64,000 bases of DNA from Chelonoidis abingdonii. Taxonomy: Eukaryota > Chordata > Testudines > Testudinidae. Made by a program: the position numbers and the translations under genes. Each line of letters opens with the position of its first letter. Position 1 is the stretch's first letter. Positions 10,554 to 22,347 of the stretch are shown piece by piece. Under the pieces are notes generated by a model. It was not told where the DNA came from. It worked only from the letters and a program-made list of their open reading frames with translations, and did not search any database. The stretch is taken from NCBI RefSeq assembly GCF_003597395.2, contig NC_133769.1, positions 174,212,869 to 174,276,868 of the forward strand, in the 5' to 3' direction.

Positions 10554-10872
10554 TCAAAGTGGTGCTTTCCATGCCTTCTTGATTGCAAAGATTTGAACTG
10601 CTTCCTGAAGGTCCACAGTCTGGGCCAGTTCATGCTCTATTGAGATGGTTGCAAGGCCGACCAGCCTCTCCTGTGTCATTGTGGAGCGTAGATGTGTTTT
10701 TATTAACTTCAGCTTGGAGAAGCTGCATTCTCCATTGCCAACTGTTACAGGAAGTGTTAGAAGTATGCGCAGAGCAACAAAAGCATTTGGAAACAGGGTG
10801 ATCATCTTATTTGTGCACGTATATTCCAGAAAAGCCTTTGGAGTTGATCCTGCTGAAAGTGGCTGATGGGTG
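10554..10872 (-). pseudogene. hAT transposase C-terminal dimerisation domain
   Basis: About 106 residues at the 3' end of a minus-strand open frame read FPNAFVALRILLTLPVTVGN, followed by a CSFSKLKLIKTHLRSTM block and ERLVGLATISIEHE. This matches the hATC dimerisation region, in which GERSFSKLKLIK is usual; here the first part is GECSFSK. The open frame continues upstream to 11207, but that part is low-complexity (Cys/Pro/Ser) and looks unrelated. The RNase-H-like catalytic core is absent, so this is a transposase remnant. Confidence 0.85.
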
Positions 10873-10930
10873 CTCTGGAAAACTGCCTCCTGTGTCCTTG
10901 TGCCAGTTGTCCTCATCCTCTTTGTGTGCT

Positions 10931-13900
10931 CAGAGTCCTTCATGACTGCCATTCTCTTTCCTGTACAATGGTGAGTGTCCGTGGTATGGGGGATAGGGGA
11001 AGAGGCTGGGGGTGGGGAAGGGGAAGGACCAGTAGAGAGAGGTGGGGATGGGTCAGGAAAGCAGCTGCAGCAGCATTGAAGCCTGCAGCGGCAGCATCGC
11101 TGCAGCAGCCAGTGCCAGAGTGGTCGCAGCAACTGGGGCTCCCCCATTAAGCTGCCCAGTTCTCTTTCCCCTTCTCTTCCCCTCCCCGCCACAGTGCCGG
11201 CAGCCAAGATATCACTCCAGGTGGGCAGTGTGAGTGAGCCACAGGAACTGGCTTCAGCACATGCATGTACATGCGTGGCTCACCCAAATATAGCAGTCAA
11301 ACTAAGTCGATGGCTGCTCTGTACTAGTATTAGCTACCATGTTATCCCCCCTCCAAACCGGCTGCACCTCAGTGGGAGTGAAGTGATTCGTGCATATACT
11401 ATGGTTTGTAAAAGTTCTTTGGGATGTCAGGGGCTGTATCAATTCAAGATCGTCCCTTTGCATTTACTTACCATCACCTCCCCTGTGCGGTTACAAACAT
11501 CAAACCTTGTTTGACATTTGCCTTTGCACTATTTTTACCCTAAACTTGTTTTTTTCTCTCTTTTGGTGGTTGTGCTAAACTGAAGAGCATGGTTTCATTT
11601 GAATTCTTACTTCTATTGACATCAGTGTGATTACTTGCTTGGGTAAGGTGAGATGAATTTGACCTGTTGGGCAAGTTGTTTCCATTTTGAACTCGTGTGT
11701 CTTGTAGATTTTTACAATCGCATTGTGAGGAAGCACAATGTGTTTGAGTTAGGAGGGATAGACTTCTATCAGAATTTTGCCTTAACAATAGGAGACTTTC
11801 CTTCTACCCTTCTAGTATTTTTCCACAAAGACCATATCATATGCTCACCAAAGAGGTGTACAGTGTATATAATAGCATGATTTTTTTAATGAGGGCTTTT
11901 AAATGCAATTTTGTTGGTTCAAAATTCCTTGTATGTCTGCTTCTCTCTTCTCAGCTTTGTCATTGTATTGGCATTTAAATTAACAGAGAAAACATTTTTT
12001 CCTGATGAGATGGGCTTTTGTCACACACTGAAGATTTAAAAACAGGGAAGGCAATCACATTTCTGTTTTGCTTAGGAAGCAACTTTCTATCACCTCTATC
12101 TCCATAAAGGGGGTGTGTGGTTTTTTTGTTTTTAAAAATATATATAAAATCTTCATCTGACATTGGCCAAGTAGTCACCTGGCATGCTTTTCAATGAGAC
12201 TCTGAAGATGTGACTCTTAAAAGTTAAGAATAACTTTTGCAGGCAAGGGAATTGCAGGGCTGAAGTATAAGGTAACCTTGAGAAGGTGATGGGTCTGTAC
12301 AGCACCTACCACAATGGGCCTCAAGGAACTATTGTAAAAAAGACAATAAAATTAATGAAATGGCCCTAACCAATTTTATTTTGGGGTTTGTATTGAAATC
12401 CCAGGCTTTCACTGGTGACTGTCATTAAATACTGTAACTTCAGCATTAATTTTCAGCTGCATAGCTCTGGAGATTGGTCATAAGAACTAGAGCATTTCAG
12501 CTACACAATGCCAATATGACTCTAGCCACGATGCTGGTGCTAAAAATTACTACTAGTTTAAAGCTCTTTGGTGGCATATGTGATGAGTTGGAGGTATCAG
12601 TCCAGATCCTAGTGGTCATAGGCACATTGAAAAACCTCACTTGGCATTGATTTGTACCCTTGTCAACAGTCTGCGATCATTGACTGAGCATAGAGCTGCT
12701 CTTACCTTTAGAGGTGGTCCCTCCGGGACAAGGCTGAGCCACTGTAGCAAATCCATGCAAAGGGACGCTAGCATGACCGCTGCCTGTATTGCAGCTATTA
12801 GTTGGACAAAGAGCAGCATTCACTTTCTCTTACACTCAATCCAGCACCTCTCATAAGTGTTCAGTTCTGGTTTTGAGAATTTATTAAGCAAGTGGGAGTG
12901 TAAACTTAGCCTCTTGAGTGGCCCTTCTAAGGACTCAGAAGCTAATCACCAGATAAGATTGAAGCACAGAGAAAGGGTAGGTCACATTGATCTTTCCCGC
13001 CTCCAAAGCATTTTTAAAGACTTGCTTTCTGAAGTGTAGCCAAGAGACCCTGGTAAATATAGAAGAATGGAATTTGAGGCCTAAATCAGTACTTTTAAGT
13101 GCTTCTGGGCTTTTATAATACAGTTTAGGAGACTGAGAAAGAAAGAGTAAACATGGTTTGAGTGGCAAAGTAACCACAAACCAAACTCATGTACCATACA
13201 TACTTTTCAGTTGCAATATGACTTTTACATTTAATTCTTTTTTAATACTTTCCTAGGTTCACTAACTTGGTGTTCTTGACAACTGCCTTTGTTTTTGCCA
13301 TTAAAAATAAGCTGACTTTGCATGAATCATGTCCTGCAATCCTTCCTCGTGCAAGTAGTCTTTACTCACACAAATAGTTGCACAGATATCAACAGGACAA
13401 CTAACTGGAATAATGATTACTTATAACAGAGAAGTGTGCAGGATTGGGCCTCGTGGCTGTCCCTGTCTGTGAATATAAGCAGCGTTCCTTATAAGACTTG
13501 GTAAAGTGGTAAAACAAAACATGCATAGAATAAATTGATGGTCTCCATAGTCATTAATTGGTTACATCCTAAAGCTATAAGAAATATTGACAAGGTTTGG
13601 TGGGAAGTGTGAGGGAGGGATCAGCTAATCTTTTATTACTTATGGGAATCTGTTGCAAAAAAAGTCATTAAACAAAGTGGCCGTTCTGGCACTGAAATCA
13701 AACAGCTCTCTAAAAAGATTAACAGAACTTTGATGCTTTAATATCTGAATATCAATTTTCATTTTCAAATATCAGAGGGCTGCTGGCTATACATATTTTT
13801 CATTACTCAAGAATGAGCAATAATTTTGGACAAGGAGATTGTATTTTTTAATAAAAGCAGTGGCATAAGATCCATGTGGATTGAAAGCCATAGTTTTGGA

Positions 13901-14139
13901 ATGAATTGGCATTCAAAAATAAAACTCCAAAAACTTCACTTATTGCCAAGTCATCATTCATCTCACTTTGATTATTTTTTTTTGGTCACTTTATAAAAAA
14001 TGACCATGATAGCACATTTTACTCCCATGTACTCCTGGGACTTATTTGCCAATAGTCCAGATACTCCTGTACTAAAACAGACATTTCAATGGCATATACC
14101 AATCTTTTAGTCAGACAAAAAGGAGGGTCATAAAGAATG
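10931..14139. other. No gene recognised
   Basis: 10931-11200 is GC-rich with CAGCAG-type runs. 11200-14139 is A+T-rich and unique-looking. I found no exon with convincing coding character and no clear transposon. A small inverted repeat (GTGAGCCAC/GTGGCTCAC) lies near 11233-11282. Confidence 0.5.
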
Positions 14140-15545
14140 ATCATGGGTAAGACCCTTGGTCTATGTAGCCCTGTATCCTGTCTTCTGACAATGGTCAGCG
14201 TCACATGCTTCAAAGGGAATGAACAAATAGGGCAATTATCAAGTGATCCATCCTCTATCCAGTTCTAGCTCCTGGCAGTCAGTGGTTTAGGGACACCCAG
14301 AGCGTGGGGTTACATCCCTGACCATCTTGGCTAATAGCCACTGGTGGAGATATCGTCCATGAACTTATCTAGTTCTTTTTAGAACTCTGTTCTTTTTTGG
14401 CCTTCTCAACATCCCCTGGCAACTAGTTCCACAGGTTGATTGTGTTGTGTGAAAAAGTACTTTATTTTGGTTTTTAAATCTGTTACATTAAATCCTCACT
14501 TAAAGTCATCCTGGTTAATGTTTCGTTGTTATGCTGCTGATCTGTTAGGGAACATGCTCATATAAAGTTGTGCAATGCTCCCTTCTAACATTGTTTGAAA
14601 GCCACCTGCTTTGTCCACTGCTTGCAGGAACAGCAGCCCATTGCAGCTAGCTGGTGGAGGCTTGGAACCAGGGTGGACCGGCAGCCCCCCATCAGCTCCC
14701 AACTCCCCTAAGTTCCCTGTGCTGCAGCCGCCCAGCAGGCTATCAATTGCCAGACAGTTCAACTGTCCCTCTCCCACTGCCATGTGCTGCTCCTGCCCTC
14801 TGCCTTGGAGCTGCTTTCAGACTCCTGCTTGCCGTGCGGGGGAGAGGGGGGCTAATGTCAAGGTGTTCCCCTCCCCCCTGGTCCTGCACCTTGCTTATCC
14901 TTTCTCCATATAGAGCAGGAGGGGACACGGATGGAGAGAGACATAAAGAGCTTGGGACAGCAGCTGCTGTCTCAACTTCCTGATCCACTTAAAAAGACAA
15001 TGAAGAGTGGGTCAGCTTACTTAAAGGGACAGTGTGCATCTCCCTCTCTCCCACACACAAGGTATGTGTCTGTCTCTGTCTGCTGTGCTGTCTCCCCTCC
15101 CTCGTGTTCATGTTCGTGCTGCCTTGTGTGAGAGGCTACATTAACAAACTGTTAACCCTTGAGGGCTCAGCCGAGTGCTAGTTCATCATATAGCAGCAAG
15201 GCTTTCCCTGGGAAATATCCCATCCTCTTCCACCCTCTAACTTCATCACCTCAACCAAGCTTCACAGTCATCATAGCTGTGAACATTATTAAATTGTTTA
15301 TTTAAACCATATACTGTGTGTATATCTATATAATATGTAGTTTTTTGTCTGGTGAAAAAAAATTCCCTGTAACCTAACTCCTCTTATTTACATTAATTCT
15401 TATGGGGAAATTGGATTCACTTAACATCATTTTGGTTGAAGTCACATCTTTTCAGGAACATAACTACAACATTAAACGAGGAGTTACTGTACCTATTAAC
15501 TTTTTTGGGTGATCCCTGGGTCTTGTGCTGTAGTGTTATAATAAT
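14140..15545 (-). mobile_element. CR1 LINE 3' end, split by a DNA transposon
   Basis: Plus-strand text GTATCCTGTCTTCTGACA...GGCTAATAGCCACTGG...CCACAGGTTGATTGTGTTG is the reverse complement of the CR1 3' region, also present at 22.4 and 46.8 kb. It stops at TTTAAATCTGT and resumes at 15490 with ACCTATTAACTTTTTTGGGTGATCCC. In the 22.7 and 47.1 kb copies the same two stretches are nearly contiguous (TGCCCATTAATTTC; CAGCCTATTAACTTTT). Confidence 0.8.
14486..15489. mobile_element. Non-autonomous mariner/Tigger-like DNA transposon, 1.0 kb
   Basis: It lies in the CR1 at a TA dinucleotide (14484-14485 and 15490-15491). The inverted termini are imperfect: the left reads CATTAAATCCTCACTTAAAG, and the right end, reversed, starts CAGTAACTCCTCGTTTAATG. 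The interior has no transposase motif and is GC-rich in the first half. The TA duplication and TIR type suggest a Tc1/mariner-superfamily element of the pogo/Tigger kind, mobilised in trans. Confidence 0.75.
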
Positions 15546-16869
15546 GTCTCAATGACCATTTGACTTCAGTGGGTCCACTTCTGGTGGTAAGTGCCATGTT
15601 TGGGAGAAGATGTGGGCAATATCAGACCCTAGATTAGACAAATAAAAAGCACAGACATATGGGGTAGGGAAGGGAAGAATGAAGGTTAAAGTAAATATTT
15701 GTGCAAATTAGATCTATTCTAATATTTTATATAAAGCAAGAATAGGGAAGGTGCATAGATCAAAGCAACAAAGATATATGAATGTTGAGGTGGGAGAGAG
15801 TATGCTTTGCATAGACAGCAGTTGAAAAAGGACTAGTGGGAGCTGTCAGACTGTGCCATAAGGCAAAGAGTTTAGTCATTAGGGCCTACATGTTTGAACT
15901 TGTGCCAAACGCTATATACCCAAATCTGTATATAGAAGTCCAAAGAAATAAGGGCCCTGAATTTTAGAGGTGCTGAGTAGAAATAAGTCAGAAACTGCTT
16001 TCCAATCCCATGAGAATTTTCAAGATCTTAGAATTTTTTCTTATCCTGTATCAAGGCAAAACATCAATCTTTTTTTGGCTGACAAATCAAAAAACTCTTC
16101 TTTTGAGTCAATCTGAAACATTGTTTCAGTTTTGACAATTTATAGTATGTATTAAAGAAAAGAATAAGTCCAAATTTCAAAATTTTTGCTTTGAAAATGT
16201 CAAAACAGTCTCTTTTTTCCCCAACTATTTTTAAGTCAGGGAAACTTGAAAATGACCTTTTCCCATGAATAATTTTAGTTTTAATATATCTGCATTTGAT
16301 GGATGGGGGAAAAAAAACGTTTTGTTGAAGAATTCCTAACTAGTTGTAGTGCTGAGCACACATAGCTCCCACTGAAGTCTATAAAATTATATAAATTTTA
16401 CATTATTAACAGACGAAACTGAGGGGCGGGGTACAAAAGGTGGTGGTTTAACAATAGGACTGGCGTAGAATAGGCACTTTGCTCTTTTGAAGGCTTTTTA
16501 GACCAAATCTATGCTAAGTAGACCTATATTGTATATCTAGGGAGGATGCTGTGCCCACAGGTACAATAGTGATCTATAAAATTAAAGCAATGAAATTAAG
16601 CTAAGAGAGACAGCTGTGTTCTGAGCAGTTAAAAATACAGAGCTATTTGTTCATAACAGAACAGTGCTGCAAATCTCTTTTTCATCTCACTTCATGGAAG
16701 GTAACAACAGATATCTGTTTTTTCCTAAGATCCTGGAATACTCAAAACACTTGAGCTAACATAGCAGAGAAAATCAGACTTAGCAGTAGAGCTATCTTAG
16801 CTATTAGCTGTCTGTATTTCATGTAAAATTGCCAACATTAATTACCGACTGCCTCTTTCCTAACCCAAT
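15546..16869. other. No gene recognised
   Basis: Unique-looking A+T-rich sequence. No exon, RNA gene or transposon end was seen. Confidence 0.5.
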
Positions 16870-16877
16870 TTTTACAT

Positions 16878-17056
16878 AAGCAGCAAAGAGTCCTGTGGCA
16901 CCTTACAGACTAACAGACGTGGGTGAATACCCACTTCGTCGGATACATCACCCACGAAAGCTCATGCTCCAATATGTCTGTTAATCTATAAGGTGCCATG
17001 GGACTCTTTGCTGCTTTTACAGATCCAGACTAACACGGCTACCCCTCTGATACTAG
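16878..17056 (+). mobile_element. Penelope-like minimal palindrome, 179 bp
   Basis: Flanked by the exact 8-mer TTTTACAT (16870-16877 and 17057-17064). It starts GCAGCAAAGAGTCCTGTGGC and carries the inverted counterpart before TTTTACAGATCCAGACTAAC and the terminus GGCTACCCCTCTGA. Only the two arms of the PLE 3' end remain, joined head to head around CACCCACGAAAGCTCATG. The full terminus on the right makes that the 3' end. There is no coding content. Confidence 0.85.
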
Positions 17057-17144
17057 TTTTACATGGGTTTTGTATATACATGTGTATGGTGTATATACCT
17101 AATCAGTCATCTGGATGAATAATTCTTTTACACGTCCAGATTAA

Positions 17145-17290
17145 TAATAGTACTTGGCACTCATGTAGTGCCTTTCATTTGGGGATCAGAAAACACTTTC
17201 CACAAATGGGTGAATACAGTTAGTCTCTCTGCATCAATTTCCTCATTGGTAAAATAAGGATAAATGACTTTCCTTATATGAACCAGTGAC
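17145..17290 (+). mobile_element. Possible MIR-like SINE remnant
   Basis: TCAATTTCCTCATTGGTAAA resembles the MIR core stretch CAGTTTCCTCATCTGTAAAA, and GTGCCTTTCATTTGGGGATC resembles a phrase often next to it in reptile copies. The match is weak and without ends. Confidence 0.35.
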
Positions 17291-17719
17291 TGAGCCTGGT
17301 GTAATACCCAGATGATCTGCTGCCTCTTTTGCTTCCAAATTATTTGACTGCATTGTTTTATTACAGAGCTTGTATTCAATCAGCTCAAATTGGAGCTGAG
17401 TTGAAAATCTGAATTTTTCATCAAGCAGGAAATTCCAGTATTTCAACACTTGTTTTCATCTTGAATATGGAAAAAGTTAAAATATATCTTTCTTTTTTGT
17501 TCTCTGGGGGTGGGCAGAATGCTAACAATTTTATTTGGAAATGGTGATAAATTTCATTTTTGGCATTTTTTTAACAAAACAAAGCACTTGTTTTTCAGCA
17601 TATTTCTGAATCTAAATGTTTCATTTATTTGTTTGAACTGTCTCAAAGTGCTACTTTTCATTAAATTGAATTCCCTATTGTGGCACATTGCCCACTGGAA
17701 GTCTATTCCAAAGCTTAAC

Positions 17720-18155
17720 TACCTTTATTCCTAATATCTAATCTAAGCCTTCCTTGCTGAAGATCAACCCTTCTTCTTGTCCTACCTTCCATGGACATGA
17801 AGAACAATTGATCAGTCCCCTTTATAACACCCCTAAAATGTCTGGCAACTGTTACCAGGCCCCCTTTGTCTGCTTTTCTCAAAACTAAACATGCCCAGTT
17901 TATTTTTAATCTTTCCTCATAGTTCAAGTTTTCTAAACTTTTTTTTATAGTTCTCTGCACTCTGTCTCCAATTTGTGCACATCTTTTCTAAAGTGTGGTT
18001 CCCAGAATTGAACACAGTACTTTAGCTGGGGGCTCACTAGTTCTGAGTAGAGCCTCCCATGTCTTACATAAACACTCCAGTTAATACACCCCAGAATATT
18101 AGTCTTTTTTGCAATTGCATCACATTGTTGACTGCTATTCAATTTGTGATCCACT
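17720..18155 (-). pseudogene. CR1 polymerase C-terminal remnant
   Basis: Two minus-strand blocks. 17945-18154 gives NILGCINWSV...LVSPQLKYCVQFWEPHFRKD, the well-conserved CR1 stretch corresponding to LEYCVQFWAPQFKKD. 17715-17960 gives NLNYEERLK and a RLRLDIRNK end. These lie after the palm domain, in the thumb and tail of the CR1 ORF2 product. The catalytic FADD motif is not visible, and frame breaks separate the blocks. Confidence 0.8.
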
Positions 18156-18505
18156 ATAACTTCCAGATCCTTTTCAGCGGTACTACCACCTCGCCAGCTG
18201 GTCCCTTTTTGATAGTTATGCTTTTGATTTTTCCTTCCTAAGTGTAGTGCTTTGCTTTTGTCTTTATTGAAGTTAATTTTGTTTTTTCAGACCAATTCTC
18301 CAATTTCTCAAATTTGTTTAGAATTCTAATCCTGTTCTCTAAAGTACTAGTGACCCCTCCTTGCTTGCTGTCAGCTGCAAATTTTATAAGCATACTCTTC
18401 ACTCCGTTATCCAAGTTATTAATGAAATTATTGAATAGTACCAGAAAGACTGACTCCTGTGGGACTCCAATAGATGCATTGTCCCAGTTTGACAGCTAGG
18501 ACTGT

Positions 18506-18556
18506 ACTATAAGGTGGGTGTACAACTTTCAACTAGTTGTACACCCACCTTATAGT
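18506..18556. repeat. Perfect palindrome, 21-bp arms, 9-bp loop
   Basis: The left arm is ACTATAAGGTGGGTGTACAAC (18506-18526), the loop TTTCAACTA, and the right arm its exact reverse complement (18536-18556). The right arm runs on into normal CR1 text (CCACCTTATAGTAATTTC), so the left arm is the added, inverted copy. Confidence 0.95.
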
Positions 18557-19900
18557 AATTTCTTCTAGACTGCATTTCCCTAGTTTGCTTATGAGTGTGT
18601 GTTGTGGAACAGTGTCAAAAGCTATAATAAAATCAAGATGATCACATACTGCTTCCCCCTTATCCACTAGATCAGTAACCCTGTCAAAGAAGGAAATTGG
18701 TTTGGCGTGGCATGATTTGTTCTGGACAAATCCATGCTGGCTATTTCTTATTAATCGTGTTATCTTCTAGGTGCTTACAAATGAACTGTTTTTAACAGTT
18801 TATGCAGATATCTTTCCAAGTATCAAAGTTAAAATGGCTAATCTAGAATTCCTTGGGTCCTCTTTGTTCCCATTTTAAAGATAAGCACAAGGTTTACCCT
18901 TCTTCAGTCCTCTGGGATCTCACCTGTCCTCCATGTGTTCTCAAAGAAAATTGATTAAACTAGTTCTCTACATACTCTAGAATTCATTTCATCAGGACCT
19001 ACCAACTTATTTATATCCATTAGCTTATGTTCCTTCCCCCATGGTGTTAATATTGTGTTTTTTAACCTTTTTTAGTGAAGACTGAAGTAAAATAACAGTA
19101 AATATCTTAGCCTTTTTGATGTTGTTAGCTGTCCTTCCCTGCTAAGTAGAGGGCTGACACTTCATTTTTTCTTGCTCCTCGTGTATTTTAAGAACATCTT
19201 TTAATTGCTTTTTATGTCTATTGCTAAGTGTAACTCTTTTTGTGCCTTAGCCTTTCTTAGATCTGTATTTTAGATATTTGTTTATTTCATAAATGACTTA
19301 TCCACAGCATCTTCTTGATGTGGTAGCCAATAATGGGCCCTTACCATAATGTCACGTGTTGGGTTTTCCCTTAATCTTTACCCAGAGACTAATAAATTGA
19401 GTGCCTCTAACCACATCCTGAATCTCAGAACAAGTGTATATATGTATGATATAACACCTCGCCCTTTTTTCCTTCCTGAGAAAGCTGTACCACCATGCCA
19501 ATATTCCAGCCATTAGCTTTATCTCACCACGTCTGTGATGCCAATTAAGTCACAATTAGCTTATGTACTATTTCCAGTTCTTCCTGTTTATTCCCCCATA
19601 CTCCTTACATTTGTGTATAGACATGAGATACTGAGCAGATTTCCTCCCCACCCCCAATTTCCCTTGTGTTGTTCCTATGCCTCTATTGTAATTTTCATAT
19701 TCTTTCTCCCTCCTCCCACCCCAAACCTCTAGCCTTTTGTTAAAAATCACCTTTTTATGCTTAGCTGTGGGCTTTTTTTCACCTGCCCCCTTTGAACCTA
19801 TTTTAAAAGCCTCCTCGTGAGGCTAGTGAGTTGGTGCGGGAAGATGCTCTTCTCCTCCTTCCTTAGGGGAAGTGAAGTTGCAGGAAACAACTTTACAGTG

Positions 19901-20944
19901 AAGGAATGCTTCCTCTACCATTTGAAATTTCCTACATAACTATTTTTCTCTCTCCATTTGGGTCTTTTGTCACTGTGGAGCTTCCCTAGGGTACCCAGGG
20001 TTGTGAAGACATCTCATTACCACCTGTCCTTAGTGCGAGAAAGCTTTGTCTGTGCCAGCTCCCCAATTCCAGCAGCCCTCGGCAACACAAGCACTGCTCT
20101 TAAGCCTATGCAGGCTCTGCTGTCAATCTGCAGGTTAGCAATAGGCGTGTTCCAACACCCAAGCCCTCTGAGCATCTCCCTGGAGTGTCCAACCCCTCTT
20201 CTATTCGACAGACTCAGTATTCAAAAATTTACTGCTTCCCAAAAAACCCCAAAAAGGTACCACCTCTTCATTTAAGACACAGCACTTATTTGATTTCACA
20301 ACATACATATCTAAGTTTACTTAACAAAGCATAGAGATTCAAGTAATAGCAACTAGTATAAGCAGAGTCAGGATGAGCTCTACCCTGACATCTGGTGGTG
20401 AATTATGGCGAGTGTGGAAAAGAATTTCAGGGGCTGATCTTGTTTGCATAGGCACACCCACCCCGCCTAGCATAGCCCATGGCAGCCTAAAATGATCACT
20501 TTGACAGCTGTGGGATCCCCAATTTCTCTGTTATTGGGGCAGGAGGAATAAAGTGTTGTTACCCTGATTATATGAATGAGGGACTATGAAACTGTTTCAT
20601 GACAGAGGGTCTCACCATCATTTATTGCCAACATGGTTACATATAAAACAAAATTGTAACAGGTATTCTAGAGCCTAGTCTTAATTAACTAAATACACGC
20701 ATGGTTGTAGACTGTTGCTCATTTTGCATCTTATAGCATTTTACAGCAAGGCTTGGCTGTGACCCTCCTCTCCTGCAAGAGATACATGGTCCACTTCAGC
20801 TCCTAGGTGAAGGATTCTGTGTGTTTCCTTATACCCTCAGAAATACCCTAACAATCCTTTGTCTTTGGTCATAAACAGGACAGCTCCTGATATTTGTTTC
20901 ATCTTATAAATTTCCTTTCGTTGATCTCAAAATCTCTTCTTGTG
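19901..20944. other. No gene recognised
   Basis: 20080-20900 has a mixed composition that could be an old LTR-like repeat, but I could not find termini or a target duplication. No exon was supported. Confidence 0.4.
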
Positions 20945-21045
20945 TCTGTAAAAAGCAACAAAGAGTCCTGTGGCACCTTACAGACCTTATTGGAGCATAA
21001 GCTTTTGTGGGTGAATACCCATTTTGTCAGACCAACTTCTTTTGT
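20945..21045 (-). mobile_element. Penelope-like element 3'-end fragment
   Basis: AAGCAACAAAGAGTCCTGTG, CACCTTACAGACC, GGAGCATAAGCTTTTGTGGG and TGAATACCC are the PLE terminal arm seen at 16.9 and 36.4 kb. This is a single arm only, without the inverted partner or the outer GGCTACCCCTCTGA-type terminus. Confidence 0.8.
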
Positions 21046-22347
21046 CTGTGGCTCAATATGCAAATAGGCCTACCTTGTGAGGCATACGATACACAAATGA
21101 CCAGACAGGGAGATAAGTGTCTGCTGCCTCCTGCTTGAAAGGACCTGGTGACTTGCCTAAACTCCAAGATCCTCTATACTAAAAATTAAATCATTAAATA
21201 CTATCTGTACATATTTCACTAATTCTAATGACTAGTGGGCTACTGGCTCTTGACAGACTCCCATGCCACCCTTTAATGAACTAATATGCATATATCTGAC
21301 CAAGGGGATCCCTGTAAAACCCTCTGTACCTCCTGTACTCTCTGCCCCAGGAGTCCCTGGTGACAACCGGCAGTCACCCATTGTCTCACAATTGGGCCTT
21401 GACAGGTTGTGGGAAGTGAGGGTTTAGTGATTAAGTGCCTACTGCACAAAACAGTTATCTGCAAAATGGCCTGCCTTGAGGCACTTCAGATAGCAAGTAG
21501 GTGTGCAGACTCTGGGGGAAAAAGAGGAGTGTAAAAGATTGGATTTAAGGTGTTTCTTTTTTTAGATTTTGGGCATCTAACATACTGCTCCACAACTGAT
21601 CTACATACAGTCTTGGAATCTGAACTGTAACATCATAGAAAGTGCCTAAAATAATCTAATTACCTGAAAATGACCTAAACTATCAAAACGTCAAAAGAAA
21701 GGAACTGAGGCAGCTGGGAGACCATGGAGTTTCTTAGTCTCAACTTTGGTGCCAGGAGGAGGAACTTATAGGATCCCAACATGCATTGTTTTTCTGGAAA
21801 GTTCCCAAACTCACCAGCGTCAGGGACATGCCTCATAAATGGGGAATATAGAGATACTATCTCCGAAAAGAGTGGGGTTTTATAGCTGATTTTCTATGTT
21901 AGATGAGCCCCCTCTTAGACGAGTTAGTCATTGATAAACATGTGACTCATATAAGACAGTACTGACCTGACTCCAGTACATCAGGTGCCCTGGCATCTCC
22001 ATCTGGCTTCCCAGGTCCTTACAAGACGCAGAGAAGGGTGTAAACTGCCTTCTCAATTGGAGACTCCTCACCCTCCCCACTTTGTCTCTTGCTAACTGGT
22101 GACTTCAGAGGAAGACAGAATTACAAGTCTCAGTCCCATTGTTAGACAGCAATTCCTTTTTAAAATTTTAATTGTATTGATATTCATGATCTAAACAGCG
22201 CACTTCCACTTAGTTTTTAATATACAATTGGGATGTCAACAGATAAAGGTGGCTGATGTAAGGAATTGGTAAAAGAAATGCAATAATTGTAGTGGTGGCA
22301 GCTATATTAATTTTCAAATCACAGACCTACAGTACTGTATTTTCTTT
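21046..22347. other. No gene recognised
   Basis: No recognisable exon, RNA gene or transposon end. Confidence 0.5.

Larger units (their letters stand above)
8733..10930 (-). mobile_element. hAT DNA transposon, partial, split by a Penelope-like element
   Basis: The left end starts with CAGGGCTGGCCC, a typical hAT terminus, and the minus strand further right encodes an hAT dimerisation domain. The 3' non-coding part (8733-8964) and the coding part (from 10502) are separated by the PLE. The right terminus was not found, and the sequence past about 10930 turns GC-rich and unrelated. The element is either truncated there or rearranged. Confidence 0.65.
17640..19900 (-). mobile_element. CR1 LINE, about 2.2 kb
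   Basis: A long minus-strand CR1 copy. From right to left it runs through the region before the RT, the RT core (the TCTCCAATTTC and CATGCTGGCTATTTC stretches) and the C-terminal region. The terminal octamer repeat is not visible, so the extreme 3' end may be lost. There are many frame breaks. A perfect palindrome has arisen inside it at 18506-18556. Confidence 0.8.

Noticed and set aside
10873..11207. N-terminal extension of the hAT open frame
   Set aside because: Low-complexity Cys/Pro/Ser text from a GC-rich stretch; not hAT-like.
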